From Vibrio ziniensis (GTDB lineage Bacteria; Pseudomonadota; Gammaproteobacteria; Enterobacterales; Vibrionaceae): a stretch of 64,000 bases of DNA. Both the position numbers and the translations under genes were made by a program. The notes below the pieces were generated by a model that was not told the DNA's origin, searched no databases, and was given only the letters and a program-made list of their open reading frames with translations. This document shows positions 29,578 to 40,500 of this stretch, piece by piece (position 1 is the stretch's first letter; each line of letters opens with the position of its first letter). Where the stretch lies: assembly GCF_011064285.1 (NCBI RefSeq), contig NZ_CP049331.1, positions 2,790,001 through 2,854,000 on the forward strand. Direction: 5' to 3'.

Positions 29578-29597
29578 TACTGTTTTTATATCCAGTA
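29578..29597 (+). promoter_or_regulatory. Predicted LexA (SOS) box upstream of uvrA
   Basis: The sequence TACTG-N10-CAGTA (core CTGT-N8-CCAG, 29580-29595) matches the gamma-proteobacterial LexA operator with one change in the right half. It lies about 77 bp before the uvrA start. LexA control of uvrA is established in E. coli, so the site is likely functional. Confidence 0.75.
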
Positions 29598-29673
29598 TTT
29601 GTTGCACATTTCTCACGCTATGTAATACTTGCTCGACTTAGCCTTTAACGAAGCCAAAGACAGAGCAAATCAA

Positions 29674-32496
29674 ATGGACAAAATCGAAGTACGTGGTGCT
29701 CGTACCCATAACCTGAAAAATATCAATCTCACGATTCCTCGTGACAAACTGATTGTCATTACCGGCCTATCTGGTTCAGGGAAATCGTCTTTAGCCTTTG
29801 ATACCTTATACGCAGAAGGTCAGAGACGTTATGTTGAATCTCTCTCTGCCTATGCTCGCCAGTTCTTGTCTTTGATGGAAAAGCCAGATGTTGACCACAT
29901 CGAAGGTCTATCACCAGCCATCTCTATCGAGCAGAAGTCAACTTCTCATAACCCACGCTCAACAGTCGGTACGATTACTGAAATCTACGATTATCTGCGT
30001 TTGCTGTTTGCTCGTGTCGGCGAGCCTCGCTGCCCTGAGCATAAAACGCCACTGGCTGCGCAAACCATCAGCCAAATGGTCGATAAAGTTTTAGAACTTC
30101 CTGAAGGTTCGAAGCTGATGTTGCTGGCTCCAATAGTCAAAGAGCGTAAAGGCGAACACGTTAAGACATTGGAAAACTTGGCCGCTCAAGGCTTTATTCG
30201 TGCTCGTATTGACGGTGACATCTGTGATTTGTCCGATCCACCGACTCTAGAGTTGCATAAGAAACACACCATTGAAGTGGTGGTTGACCGCTTCAAAGTG
30301 CGCGCTGATTTACAACAACGTTTGGCTGAATCGTTTGAAACAGCACTGGAACTTTCTGGTGGTAACGTTGTGGTTGCGCCTATGGATGAAGAAGGTGATG
30401 AGCAAATCTTCTCGGCCAACTTTGCTTGTCCGCACTGCGGTTACAGTATGCGAGAACTTGAACCACGTTTATTCTCATTCAATAACCCAGCTGGCGCTTG
30501 CCAGACCTGTGATGGTCTTGGCGTTCAACAATATTTTGACCCAAGCCGAGTCATTCAAGATGAAAAGCTGAGCTTGGCGGAAGGCGCTATTCGCGGCTGG
30601 GATCAAAAGAACTACTACTATTTCCAAATGCTCAGCTCTTTAGCTGCTCATTACGATTTTGACCTACATACCCCTTTCAACAAGCTAGGTAAAAAACTCC
30701 AAGAGATCATCCTGCACGGTTCGGGTCGCACTGAAATTGAATTTAACTACATCAATGACCGTGGTGATATCCGCGTCAAACGTCACCCGTTTGAAGGTAT
30801 TTTGAATAACCTTGAGCGCCGCTATCGCGATACTGAATCCAATTCGGTACGTGAAGAACTGGTAAAATACATTTCAAATAAACCATGTAGCCATTGTGAA
30901 GGTACACGCTTACGCTTAGAAGCTCGCAACGTATTCGTTAATGACACCGCGCTACCACAAGTTGTAGAGCTCAGCATCGCTGAAGCGCTTGAGTTCTTCC
31001 AGTCTTTGAAGCTCGAAGGTCAACGAGCACAGATTGCAGAAAAGATCATGAAAGAGGTTAATGACCGTCTGCAATTTTTGGTCAACGTAGGTCTGAACTA
31101 TCTGAATTTATCACGCAGCGCTGAAACGCTCTCAGGTGGCGAAGCTCAGCGAATTCGCTTAGCAAGTCAAATCGGCGCAGGCTTAGTCGGTGTGATGTAT
31201 GTTCTTGATGAACCGTCAATTGGTCTCCACCAACGCGACAACGAACGTTTGCTTAAAACGCTCGAACATCTGCGCGATTTGGGTAATACCGTGTTAGTCG
31301 TAGAGCATGATGAAGATGCAATTCGTCTGGCTGACCATGTGATTGATATCGGTCCAGGCGCGGGGGTGCACGGCGGCAGCGTTGTGGCTGAAGGTAATGT
31401 CACCGATATCATCAACAACCCCAACTCTCTTACAGGACAGTACCTAAGTGGTGTGAAGAAGATTGAGGTCCCAAAACAGAGAACAGCAAAAGATGACAAG
31501 AAAACGGTTGAACTGATCGGTGCGACGGGTAACAACCTGAAAAATGTCGATTTATCTATTCCTGTGGGTCTTTTTACTTGTGTCACCGGTGTTTCAGGAT
31601 CGGGTAAATCGACGCTGATCAACGATACTTTCTTTAACATCGCGCACATCGCTTTAAATGGTGCAACTACGTCAACACCTGCGCCCTACAAATCGATTAA
31701 GGGCCTAGAACATTTCGATAAAGTGATTGATATTGACCAAAGTCCAATTGGTCGAACACCGCGTTCAAACCCTGCAACCTATACTGGAATATTTACTCCG
31801 ATCCGCGAACTCTTTTCGGGAACACAAGAGTCTCGCTCACGCGGCTACAAACCAGGACGCTTTAGTTTTAACGTGCGTGGGGGGCGCTGTGAAGCGTGTC
31901 AGGGCGATGGCGTAATCAAAGTTGAAATGCACTTCTTGCCGGATGTATACGTTCCTTGTGATGTATGTAAAGGAAAGCGCTACAACCGCGAAACCTTAGA
32001 AGTTCGTTACAAAGGCAAAACCATTGATGAAGTGCTCGATATGACCATCGAAGATGCCCATACGTTTTTTGAACCAGTTCCTGTTATCGCACGTAAACTG
32101 CAAACCTTAATGGACGTTGGTTTGTCATATATCCGTCTGGGTCAGTCTGCAACAACCTTGTCAGGTGGTGAGGCGCAACGGGTAAAACTATCTCGAGAAC
32201 TTTCTAAACGTGACACGGGCAAAACGCTTTATATTTTGGATGAACCGACCACAGGTCTACACTTCCACGATATTCAGCAGTTACTGAATGTGCTGCATCG
32301 CCTGCGTGATCACGGCAATACCGTTGTGGTGATAGAACACAACCTTGATGTGATTAAAACTGCCGACTGGATAGTTGACCTAGGTCCAGAAGGTGGCCAA
32401 GGCGGAGGAGACATCATTGCTGAAGGTACACCTGAAGAGGTAGCGAAAAGTAAAGTCTCCCATACTGCGCGTTTCTTAAAACCTATGTTGAAATAA
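29674..32496 (+). CDS. uvrA: Excinuclease ABC subunit A
   Basis: UvrA is the damage-recognition ATPase of nucleotide excision repair. The 940-residue protein (same length as E. coli) has Walker [10 protein letters not shown] near residue 31 and GVSGSGKST near residue 640. It has two ABC signatures LSGGEAQR and zinc modules (CPHC...CQTC and CEAC...CDVC). ATG at 29674 gives the canonical [16 protein letters not shown] start; an in-frame TTG at 29629 is rejected. The LexA box upstream predicts SOS induction. Confidence 0.98.
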   Translation: MDKIEVRGARTHNLKNINLTIPRDKLIVITGLSGSGKSSLAFDTLYAEGQRRYVESLSAYARQFLSLMEKPDVDHIEGLSPAISIEQKSTSHNPRSTVGTITEIYDYLRLLFARVGEPRCPEHKTPLAAQTISQMVDKVLELPEGSKLMLLAPIVKERKGEHVKTLENLAAQGFIRARIDGDICDLSDPPTLELHKKHTIEVVVDRFKVRADLQQRLAESFETALELSGGNVVVAPMDEEGDEQIFSANFACPHCGYSMRELEPRLFSFNNPAGACQTCDGLGVQQYFDPSRVIQDEKLSLAEGAIRGWDQKNYYYFQMLSSLAAHYDFDLHTPFNKLGKKLQEIILHGSGRTEIEFNYINDRGDIRVKRHPFEGILNNLERRYRDTESNSVREELVKYISNKPCSHCEGTRLRLEARNVFVNDTALPQVVELSIAEALEFFQSLKLEGQRAQIAEKIMKEVNDRLQFLVNVGLNYLNLSRSAETLSGGEAQRIRLASQIGAGLVGVMYVLDEPSIGLHQRDNERLLKTLEHLRDLGNTVLVVEHDEDAIRLADHVIDIGPGAGVHGGSVVAEGNVTDIINNPNSLTGQYLSGVKKIEVPKQRTAKDDKKTVELIGATGNNLKNVDLSIPVGLFTCVTGVSGSGKSTLINDTFFNIAHIALNGATTSTPAPYKSIKGLEHFDKVIDIDQSPIGRTPRSNPATYTGIFTPIRELFSGTQESRSRGYKPGRFSFNVRGGRCEACQGDGVIKVEMHFLPDVYVPCDVCKGKRYNRETLEVRYKGKTIDEVLDMTIEDAHTFFEPVPVIARKLQTLMDVGLSYIRLGQSATTLSGGEAQRVKLSRELSKRDTGKTLYILDEPTTGLHFHDIQQLLNVLHRLRDHGNTVVVIEHNLDVIKTADWIVDLGPEGGQGGGDIIAEGTPEEVAKSKVSHTARFLKPMLK

Positions 32497-32571
32497 AAAA
32501 AAACGATAATATTGGCAAGCTAGCGACCAGTGTTGGTGTCCGCTGGTTTGCTGATATTATAGGATTAGATT

Positions 32572-34329
32572 ATGGCAACCTTGCTGCTAAATGGCACACA
32601 ACTCGAGCCACACGCCCCAAGAGTCCCTTTAAACAAACCGTTTCTTTTTTCCATTGCAGCTTTGTATCTTGTTGCGATGCATATATTTATGCCTAACTCT
32701 GGCGGTGAAGGTCTTCTACTGCCCTCTAACGCCACCAGCTGGCTATTCCTCGGCCTCTCGATTGCTCTAGGTCTGTATCAAATCGCTTCTCATCAATACA
32801 TCCGATACTCGAAATTGACTATCGGTTTGTGGATGTGCTGTGTATTGATGACCATACCCATATTCTTTAGTAACGCCAGTTTCGAAAACTCAGCCGAACG
32901 ACTTATCGGTTTGTGGGCAGGATTTACTTTATTTCTGGTACTTCAACAGTTTTATTTTAGTAATAAGAGTAAACAAAAATTACTGTGGTTTGTTGTCTGC
33001 GCCGTCGTCATTGAAGCCATTATCGGTAGTTTTCAATATATCAATATCAGCACTAATGGTCTCTTTTACTCAGCAAGCATCCCTTATGGCATTTTCCAGC
33101 ACACTGAGACCATGGCAAGTTTCCTTGCTACGGGCGTGGTTCTATCTGGCTACTTATTAGCTCGTCAGCCTAAAATCTATAGTAAAAAACTTCGAGAAGT
33201 AGGATTGCTCTACTTTACGCCTGTCATTACCCTACCTTTGATTGTCTTATTAGATTCAGAGATTGGTTGGATAACCTCCGCGATAGCGATTTTAACACTG
33301 CTTCCTTATCTCTACCGATTCTCCCCTCGCCAGCGTTTTTTTAATTGGATAATGGCTTGTTCAATAGGGTTAGTAATTGGCTTAGCTGCACTATTTCTAC
33401 AGAATGAAAATGCCGAGCATTCCTATGCTGAAAAGCAAGTTGCGCCCAATCGAACTCTGTTTTCGCAATCGATAGACATGTTGATTGAAAAACCATTTAC
33501 GGGTTATGGGTTCGGTCACTTCGAGTCTCAATATATTCTATATACTGCTAGACAACATCAGCTCAATAACAGCTACCCTTCTGGCATACCTTCTACTCAG
33601 CATCCCAACAATGAAATCTTATTTTGGGGAGTCGAAGGCGGAGGACTGCCAGTACTAGGACAACTACTGGCGATTATATTCGTATTGGCCAGAATCTATT
33701 CAGCGAAAGAAAAGACCAGACTGGTGATGTTTGCACTGCTCCTTCCAATTGCAATGCAAGGGCAATTTAGCACCCCATTTTATCAATCAAGTATTCATTG
33801 GCTGACGTTTATCATTCTGCTGTTTTGGGTAGAACAACGGGTAGCGAAATGTCGTGTGTTTAGGTTTAGTGAATTTACTCGCTCTGTATTACGAGTAACG
33901 AGCCTAACTATGCCTGTTGCAATCAGCATTTACATCGCGGGCATACTACATACCAATTACTATCTCACTAAATTTGAAGTATCGAATCCAAAACAACTGG
34001 ATATTTTGAATAAAATCATCAATCCAGCCTTGGTCAAGGATCGATTAGATTGGGATCTCTACAGCGCCTATTTTGAACAGGGTTTGAGTGAAGAGAAATC
34101 AGAGTATTTTCAGCCGTATATCGACTGGTCTTTAAAAACGATTCAAAGTAAACCTAGACCAGAGCTTTACATTAACTTAATCAAAGCATACCAAGTCATG
34201 GGAAATTTAAGTCGAGCAGAACAAACAAAGACTGAAGCGACATTTTTGTTCCCTAACTTGGATTTTAGCGATATTCACTATCCTCCCTTTATAGAAAACC
34301 AAGAAGATATGGACAGTGATGATGAATAG
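32572..34329 (+). CDS. pglL: PglL-type O-oligosaccharyltransferase (Wzy_C family)
   Basis: The 585-residue protein is a polytopic membrane protein with about 11-13 hydrophobic segments and a C-terminal soluble tail with helical, TPR-like character. The large loop contains QHPNNEILFWGVEGG (near residue 344), which resembles the conserved His/Asn motif of PglL and O-antigen ligases. Known: the V. cholerae homolog in this position is a general O-oligosaccharyltransferase that moves lipid-linked glycans to Ser/Thr of periplasmic and pilin proteins. An O-antigen ligase (WaaL) role is the main alternative, but the synteny and tail favour PglL. Confidence 0.8.
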   Translation: MATLLLNGTQLEPHAPRVPLNKPFLFSIAALYLVAMHIFMPNSGGEGLLLPSNATSWLFLGLSIALGLYQIASHQYIRYSKLTIGLWMCCVLMTIPIFFSNASFENSAERLIGLWAGFTLFLVLQQFYFSNKSKQKLLWFVVCAVVIEAIIGSFQYINISTNGLFYSASIPYGIFQHTETMASFLATGVVLSGYLLARQPKIYSKKLREVGLLYFTPVITLPLIVLLDSEIGWITSAIAILTLLPYLYRFSPRQRFFNWIMACSIGLVIGLAALFLQNENAEHSYAEKQVAPNRTLFSQSIDMLIEKPFTGYGFGHFESQYILYTARQHQLNNSYPSGIPSTQHPNNEILFWGVEGGGLPVLGQLLAIIFVLARIYSAKEKTRLVMFALLLPIAMQGQFSTPFYQSSIHWLTFIILLFWVEQRVAKCRVFRFSEFTRSVLRVTSLTMPVAISIYIAGILHTNYYLTKFEVSNPKQLDILNKIINPALVKDRLDWDLYSAYFEQGLSEEKSEYFQPYIDWSLKTIQSKPRPELYINLIKAYQVMGNLSRAEQTKTEATFLFPNLDFSDIHYPPFIENQEDMDSDDE

Positions 34330-34420
34330 TAATACCAATTTCACTATTCATCTGTTTAGTCTTAGACAATGAGCACAGAACGCAATGTCTACTTGATTAG
34401 CAAATTAATGTGACTGGTAT

Positions 34421-34448
34421 AAAAAGGTGGCACCAGCCACCTTTTTTT
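34421..34448. terminator. Bidirectional terminator between pglL and the aminotransferase gene
   Basis: GGTGGC (34426-34431), loop ACCA and GCCACC (34436-34441) form a perfect stem flanked by AAAAA and TTTTTTT. It lies between two convergent genes and can serve both. Confidence 0.85.
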
Positions 34449-34459
34449 CATTGATTTAC

Positions 34460-35581
34460 TTACTGAGTCAGCGATTCTTCTAGTGCTCTTAAACACAAAG
34501 CAATGTTTTCAGAACGAGCACCATAGCCCATCACACCAATCCGCCACGCCTTACCAGCAAGAGCGCCCAATCCCGCTCCAATTTCCAGATTGTATTCATT
34601 GAGCAGATGACTACGAACTTTCACATCATCAACACCATCGGGAATATACACGGCATTTAATTGAGGTAGACGATACTCTTCTTGCACAACAAATTTAAAG
34701 CCGAGTTTTTCTAAACCTAATTTAAGTTTTTCATGCATCGCCTTATGACGTGCCCAAGCATTTTCTAACCCTTCATTTTTCAAAATGAGTAGAGCCTCGT
34801 GCAGTGAGTATAAGCTGTTTACTGGCGCAGTATGGTGGTAGCTGCGTTTACTACCTCCACTCCAATAGCCCAACACTAAGCTTTGATCTAAAAACCAACT
34901 TTGGATCGGAGCTTTCCGCGCTTGGATCTTCTCGATCGCCTTCGAAGAGAGTGTCAAAGGAGACAGACCCGGTACGCAAGACAAACATTTCTGACTTCCA
35001 GAATAAACCGCATCCAATTGCCACTTATCCACCAGCAAAGGTACGCCACCTAGAGAAGTTACCGCATCAACAATTGTCAGCATGTTATTTTGCTTCGCCA
35101 AAGCACCCAAAGTCTCTGCGTCGCTAAGAGCACCAGTCGAGGTTTCGGCATGGACAAACGCCAGAATTTTCGCATCCGGATGTTGGCTAATCGCTTGTTC
35201 AACTTTACTGACAGAAACAGGAGTTCCCCACTCATCCTCTACCGTAATCGCGATACCACCACAGCGAACCACGTTCTCACGCATACGTTCACCGAAAACA
35301 CCATTTCGACAAACGATAACCTTATCACCGGGTTCAACTAAGTTTACAAAACACGCTTCCATCCCAGCACTACCAGGAGCGGAAACCGCAATCATGAACT
35401 CATTTTCAGTTTGGAAAGCATATTTGAGCAACACTTTCAGCTCGTCCATCATCCCAACAAATAAAGGATCCAAGTGCCCGACTGTTGGGCGGCTTAAAGC
35501 CTGCAATACTTGAGGAGAGATATCCGATGGTCCAGGTCCCATCAAAATTCGATGTGGCGGGATGAAGCTTTGTATAGTCAT
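34460..35581 (-). CDS. Class V PLP aminotransferase, alanine-glyoxylate transaminase-like
   Basis: The 373-residue protein is a fold-type I, class V aminotransferase. MGPGPSDISPQVLQAL at the N-terminus, the cofactor-binding GSAGMEA, DAVTSLGG and the PLP lysine in SGSQKCLSCVPGLS (near residue 192) fit the alanine/serine-glyoxylate transaminase group. Substrate cannot be fixed by sequence reading. ATG at 35581 has GGGAG 7 nt upstream; an earlier start at 35617 is less likely. It is divergent from lysC and convergent with pglL. Confidence 0.85.
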   Translation of the reverse strand: MTIQSFIPPHRILMGPGPSDISPQVLQALSRPTVGHLDPLFVGMMDELKVLLKYAFQTENEFMIAVSAPGSAGMEACFVNLVEPGDKVIVCRNGVFGERMRENVVRCGGIAITVEDEWGTPVSVSKVEQAISQHPDAKILAFVHAETSTGALSDAETLGALAKQNNMLTIVDAVTSLGGVPLLVDKWQLDAVYSGSQKCLSCVPGLSPLTLSSKAIEKIQARKAPIQSWFLDQSLVLGYWSGGSKRSYHHTAPVNSLYSLHEALLILKNEGLENAWARHKAMHEKLKLGLEKLGFKFVVQEEYRLPQLNAVYIPDGVDDVKVRSHLLNEYNLEIGAGLGALAGKAWRIGVMGYGARSENIALCLRALEESLTQ

Positions 35582-35794
35582 AGGTGCTCCCAATTTTATT
35601 AGTAGATAATCGTTCACAGACGAAAATGTAGAGTACGGCAGAATCTAAGCATCGACAATTCGACAGAGGTCTATGCTGCCTGACTCTTTAGACACATTTA
35701 TTTTCACTTATCACAAATTTACAATTGACATCAGTTTCACAAAACCGTTCAATGAGTGAGCTATCTGTACTCTAACAAGCTGCAATCTACAGCG
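35582..35794. other. Gap upstream of the lysine riboswitch
   Basis: About 210 bp between the aminotransferase start and the lysine riboswitch. It must contain the promoter for the lysC leader (plus) and for the aminotransferase (minus). I see no specific operator. Confidence 0.4.
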
Positions 35795-35975
35795 AGAGTA
35801 TGGCAGAAGAGGAGCACTGCCCAGGCAGATGTTTTGTGGAGCCTCAACTCCAAAACAAAACATTCAGGGGGAGTAGTGCCGAGATGAGTCTAAGTTGTGG
35901 CTTTGGCTTATCGGTTGTAAGGGTTGAATCCCTTCAACTGTCATCAGTGCTATGCTGATGAAGAGCTTCTGAGGA
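35795..35975 (+). promoter_or_regulatory. Lysine riboswitch (L-box) upstream of lysC
   Basis: The leader of lysC carries the L-box landmarks in order: CAGAAGAGGAG (35804-35814), GCACTGCCCAGG, GTGGAGCC, CAGGGGGAGTAGTGCCGAGA (35865-35884), GGGTTGAATCCC (35931-35942 region) and the CTTCTG closing strand (35966-35971) pairing with CAGAAG as P1. The P5 arm CATCAG/CTGATG is also intact. The family binds lysine and shuts off expression. Placement before the lysine-sensitive aspartokinase gene is classic. Confidence 0.93.
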
Positions 35976-36012
35976 ATTTTATACAACCTGCCTGTTGTTA
36001 CACCTCTTTTTT
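35971..36012 (+). terminator. Riboswitch expression-platform terminator
   Basis: GAGG (35971-35974) and ACAAC/GTTGT arms pair with CCTC (36003-36006), followed by TTTTTT. It begins where the aptamer P1 strand ends, so lysine binding should favour termination. A second, weaker stem (GTTGG/CCAAC, 36044-36057) followed by CCTTTTTTATTT lies just upstream of the lysC ribosome site. Confidence 0.7.
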
Positions 36013-36092
36013 GCTCTAAGAAACTCTCTTCAAAACATTGGAAGTTGGATTACCAACCCTTTTTTATTTCTAGGAAGTCCGGGAGAAATGTA

Positions 36093-37451
36093 GTGAGCGC
36101 ATTCAATGTCGCCAAGTTTGGTGGAACAAGTGTTGCAAATTTTGAAGCAATGAGCCGTTGCTCTGCAATTATTGAAAATAATCCACAAACACGATTAGTC
36201 GTCAGCAGCGCATGCTCTGGCGTAACGAACTTACTTGTTGAGCTTGCTAATGGTGTTCAAGATGCTGAGCAAAGACTTAACATTATGAAGCAATTGGCTG
36301 ATATCCATGATGCGATTATCGACCAATTAGCAGACCCAACCAAAGTAGAAAAAGAAGTACATTCGATGCTTGATAGCATCGCAAGCGCTGCCGAAGCTGC
36401 CTCTTTCCAATCAAGTAAGAAATTAACCGATCATCTTGTTGCTTGCGGCGAGTTGATGTCGACCTATATTCTTACTCAATTAATGCGTGAGCGCGGCGTA
36501 AATACGATTCGTTTCGATATTCGCGAAGTATTAAGAACGGACAATAACTACGGTCGCGCAGAGCCACAAGTTGAAGAAATCGCTAAACTGGCACAAGAGA
36601 AGCTTGCTCCACTTTGTGCTGAATACGTGGTTGTTACTCAAGGTTTCATCGGCTCTGATGAACAAGGCAATACCACAACGCTTGGCCGTGGCGGCAGTGA
36701 TTACTCTGCAGCTTTGATTGCTGAATCAGTAAAAGCTTCTGGCTTAGAAATTTGGACAGACGTACCTGGGATCTACACAACTGACCCACGCATCGCACCA
36801 AAAGCTGCACCAATTCCAGAGATCAGCTTTAGTGAAGCGTCTGAAATGGCAAACTTTGGAGCAAAAATTCTGCACCCTTCAACTCTGGTACCAGCACTGC
36901 GCCATGAAATTCCGGTGTTTGTTGGTTCATCTAAAGAGCCAGAAAAAGGTGGTACTTGGATTCGCCAACAAGTGGAGAACTCGCCACAGTTCCGCGCACT
37001 GGCTCTACGTTGCAACCAAACTATGGTAACGCTTCGCAGTGCGAAGATGTTCCATGCTTATGGCTTCTTAGCGAAAGTGTTCGAAATCCTAGCAAAATAC
37101 AAAATCTCAGTTGACCTTATCACGACCTCTGAAATCAGTGTATCACTGACTCTAGATAAGACAGACACTTCAGGTGGAGCACCAGAGCTACCACAAGAAG
37201 CAAGAGAAGAACTACAAGAGCTGTGTACGGTAGAAGTGGAACATAACCTATGTCTTGTTGCCTTGATTGGTAACCACATGGAGACAAAAGGTTATGCGAA
37301 AGAAGTGTTCAGCACATTAGGCGACTTTAACCTACGTATGATTTGCTACGGAGCAAGTGACCATAACCTTTGCTTCCTTGTTGATGCTCATGAATCTAAA
37401 GCGGTAATTCAGAAGCTGCATTTGGATCTGTTCGAGAATCGATACAAGTAG
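36093..37451 (+). CDS. lysC: Lysine-sensitive aspartate kinase III
   Basis: Aspartokinase phosphorylates aspartate in the first step to lysine, threonine and methionine. The 452-residue protein (E. coli LysC 449) has the KFGGTSV motif at residues 8-14, the FIGSDEQGNTTTLGRGGSD substrate region near residue 188, and tandem ACT domains in the last 150 residues. I chose GTG at 36093: it has GGGAG 7 nt upstream and gives the normal N-terminus. An earlier TTG at 36045 lies inside the leader terminator and is unlikely. The lysine riboswitch upstream and the LysC-type length support isozyme III. Confidence 0.96.
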   Translation: MSAFNVAKFGGTSVANFEAMSRCSAIIENNPQTRLVVSSACSGVTNLLVELANGVQDAEQRLNIMKQLADIHDAIIDQLADPTKVEKEVHSMLDSIASAAEAASFQSSKKLTDHLVACGELMSTYILTQLMRERGVNTIRFDIREVLRTDNNYGRAEPQVEEIAKLAQEKLAPLCAEYVVVTQGFIGSDEQGNTTTLGRGGSDYSAALIAESVKASGLEIWTDVPGIYTTDPRIAPKAAPIPEISFSEASEMANFGAKILHPSTLVPALRHEIPVFVGSSKEPEKGGTWIRQQVENSPQFRALALRCNQTMVTLRSAKMFHAYGFLAKVFEILAKYKISVDLITTSEISVSLTLDKTDTSGGAPELPQEAREELQELCTVEVEHNLCLVALIGNHMETKGYAKEVFSTLGDFNLRMICYGASDHNLCFLVDAHESKAVIQKLHLDLFENRYK

Positions 37452-37458
37452 TCTTGCT

Positions 37459-37584
37459 GGTTCTCCCCCTCAGATGAGGGGGAGCTAGAGGGGGTTGAAG
37501 TCCACTGAACTTATTAATTATTGCAATCTTAATTAAGCGCGGTGAAAGCAACCCCACCCAGCCTCCCCTTCGAAAGGGGAGGAG
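37459..37584. repeat. MITE-like inverted-repeat element, copy 1
   Basis: Between lysC and metH lies a ~126-bp element bounded by two G/C-rich hairpins. CTCCCCCTCA/TGAGGGGGAG (37463-37484) is near one end and CCTCCCCTT/AAGGGGAGG (37562-37582) near the other. The ends are imperfect inverted repeats of each other around an A/T-rich centre. A diverged copy in the opposite orientation is at about 42955-43074. No coding capacity is seen. This looks like a dispersed, non-autonomous repeat of the kind common between vibrio genes. Confidence 0.65.
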
Positions 37585-37597
37585 TAAAGGCGTATAG

Positions 37598-40500
37598 CTA
37601 GCCGTTGATGTTAGGACCTAACCATTTTTCAGCTTCAACGCTGTCCCAACCTTTACGCTCGGAATAACTCTGAACCTGATCATCTTGGATCTGTGCTACA
37701 GCAAAATAGCGCGAGTCAGGGTGTGAAAAATACCAGCCGGAAACAGATGCGCCCGGCATCATTGCGTAACTGGTTGTCAGTTCCATACCAATCTGTTCTT
37801 GTACGCCTAGCAGCTCCCAAATAGCGCCTTTTTCCGTATGTTCAGGACAAGCCGCATAACCCGGAGCTGGACGAATACCCTGATACTTTTCGCGAATCAA
37901 ATCTTCGTTGCTGAGATTCTCATCTGGCGCATAACCCCAAATCTCAGTACGTACTTTCATATGCAGATATTCAGCAAAGGCTTCTGCCAAACGGTCAGCA
38001 ACCGCTTGCACCATGATCGCATTGTAATCATCACCTTTGGCTTTGAAGTCATCCGCAAGCGCTCGCTCACCAATACCACCAGTAACAGCAAACATACCTA
38101 CCCAGTCTTGTTTACCACTATGTTTTGAGGCAACAAAATCAGACAAACAGTAGTTGGCACCTTTTGGCTTCTCAGTCTGCTGACGAAGGTTGTGCAGCAC
38201 TTTAATCACTTGTTGACGCGACTCATCCGCATACACTTCAATATCATCATCAATGCTCGCTGCTGGGAACAAACCACAGATACCATTCGCCTTCATCAGA
38301 CCTTGTTGCTCAATACGGTCTAACCAATCATTGGCATCTTTGTACAGCTTGCGAGCTTCTTCCCCGACCAACTCGTGATCGAGAATCGCTGGGAACTTGC
38401 CAGACAGTGACCAAGTCATGAAGAATGGCGTCCAGTCGATGTACTGACGTAGCACTGAGACATCAAAATCTTTGAATACATGAATACCCGGTTTAACTGG
38501 TGCAGGTGGCGTATAAGTCTGCCAATCAATCGCAGCTTTATTCGCACGAGCTTGTTCCAGCGTTACAGGACGGCTCTTCGGTTTTTTACGAGCATGTTGT
38601 TCACGGGTTCTTTCGTAATCCAGATTTAAACGCTCTACGAATTCTGGACGACGCTCATCAGAGAGCAATGCTGAACACACACCAACGGCGCGTGAGGCAT
38701 TGTTCACATACACTACAGGTTGGTGATAGTTCTGCTCAATCTTCACAGCGGTATGCGCTTTAGAGGTTGTCGCTCCGCCAATCAGCAGTGGCAACTCAAA
38801 GCCTTGGCGCTCCATCTCTTTAGCCACGTGCACCATTTCATCCAGAGATGGGGTAATCAGTCCAGACAGACCAATAATGTCCACCTTCTGTTCACGTGCA
38901 ACTTTTAGAATGGTCTCACACGGCACCATCACGCCAAGGTCGATGATTTCGTAGTTGTTACATTGCAGTACAACGCCAACAATATTCTTACCGATATCGT
39001 GAACATCGCCTTTCACTGTCGCCAGTAGAATTTTGCCGTTTGAAGAACCGGACTGCTTCATCGCATTAATGTAAGGCTCTAAATAAGCAACCGCCTGCTT
39101 CATTACACGAGCCGATTTCACTACTTGCGGCAGGAACATTTTGCCCTCGCCAAACAGGTCACCCACCACGTTCATGCCGTCCATTAATGGACCTTCGATA
39201 ACTTCAAGTGGCTTAGACGCCTTAGATCGGGCTTCTTCAGTATCTTCAACGATAAATTCAGTAATACCTTTAACCAGTGCGTGCTCTAAACGCTTTTCAA
39301 CCGGCCAAGTACGCCACTCAAGTAGAGATGCGTCTTCTTCTTTGCCTACTGCGTTTTCACGGTATTCTTCTGCTATCTCAAGCAGACGCTCTGTTGCACC
39401 GTTGTCGCGGTTGAGAATAACGTCTTCAACCGCATTACGCAGTTTCTCTGGAACGTTGTCGTATATCTCAAGCTGGCCAGCATTAACGATACCCATATCC
39501 ATACCATTCTTGAAACAGTGGTATAGGAACACAGCATGAATCGCTTCACGCACGTAGTTGTTACCGCGGAAAGAGAAAGAAACGTTAGATACACCACCAG
39601 AAATCATCGCATGAGGAAGCTCACGTTTAATGTCTGCTACTGCATTGATGAAATCAAGCGCGTAGTTATTGTGTTCATCAATACCCGTTGCAACAGCGAA
39701 GATATTCGGGTCGAAAATAATGTCTTCCGCAGGGAAACCTACTTGTTCGACAAGAATATTGTAAGCGCGGCGACAAATTTCAATCTTACGTTCACGAGTG
39801 TCAGCCTGACCAACTTCGTCAAACGCCATTACGATAACGGCAGCACCGTAACGACGAATCAGTTTCGCCTGATGAATAAACTTCTCCTCGCCTTCTTTTA
39901 GCGAGATAGAGTTTACGATGCCCTTACCTTGAATACATTTCAGACCTGCTTCGATAACTTCCCATTTCGAAGAGTCCACCATGATGGGTACTTTCGAAAT
40001 TTCAGGCTCTGATGCACACAGCTTGAGGAATCGCTCCATACAAGCCATCGCATCCAGCATACCTTCATCCATGTTGATATCGATGATTTGAGCGCCATTC
40101 TCAACTTGTTCGCGGGCAACGTCTAAAGCCTCATCGTACAATTCTTCTTTGATAAGACGTTTGAAGCGAGCAGAGCCAGTCACGTTGGTACGCTCACCAA
40201 CGTTCACGAATAGAGTATCAGCGGCAATGCTCAATGGTTCTAAACCAGAGAGTCGACATTCAACACTGATCTCAGGAATCTCACGTGGCGTAACACCCTC
40301 AACCACTTTAGCCATCGCAGCAATGTGAGCAGGTGTTGTACCACAACAGCCACCAACTAAGTTAAGGAATCCCGCTTGTGCCCATTCACCAATATGCTCA
40401 GCCATGTCTTCTGGTGACAGGTCATATTCACCAAATGCGTTCGGCAACCCTGCATTCGGGTGAGCAGAAACATAGCATTCTGAAATGCGAGAAAGCTCTT

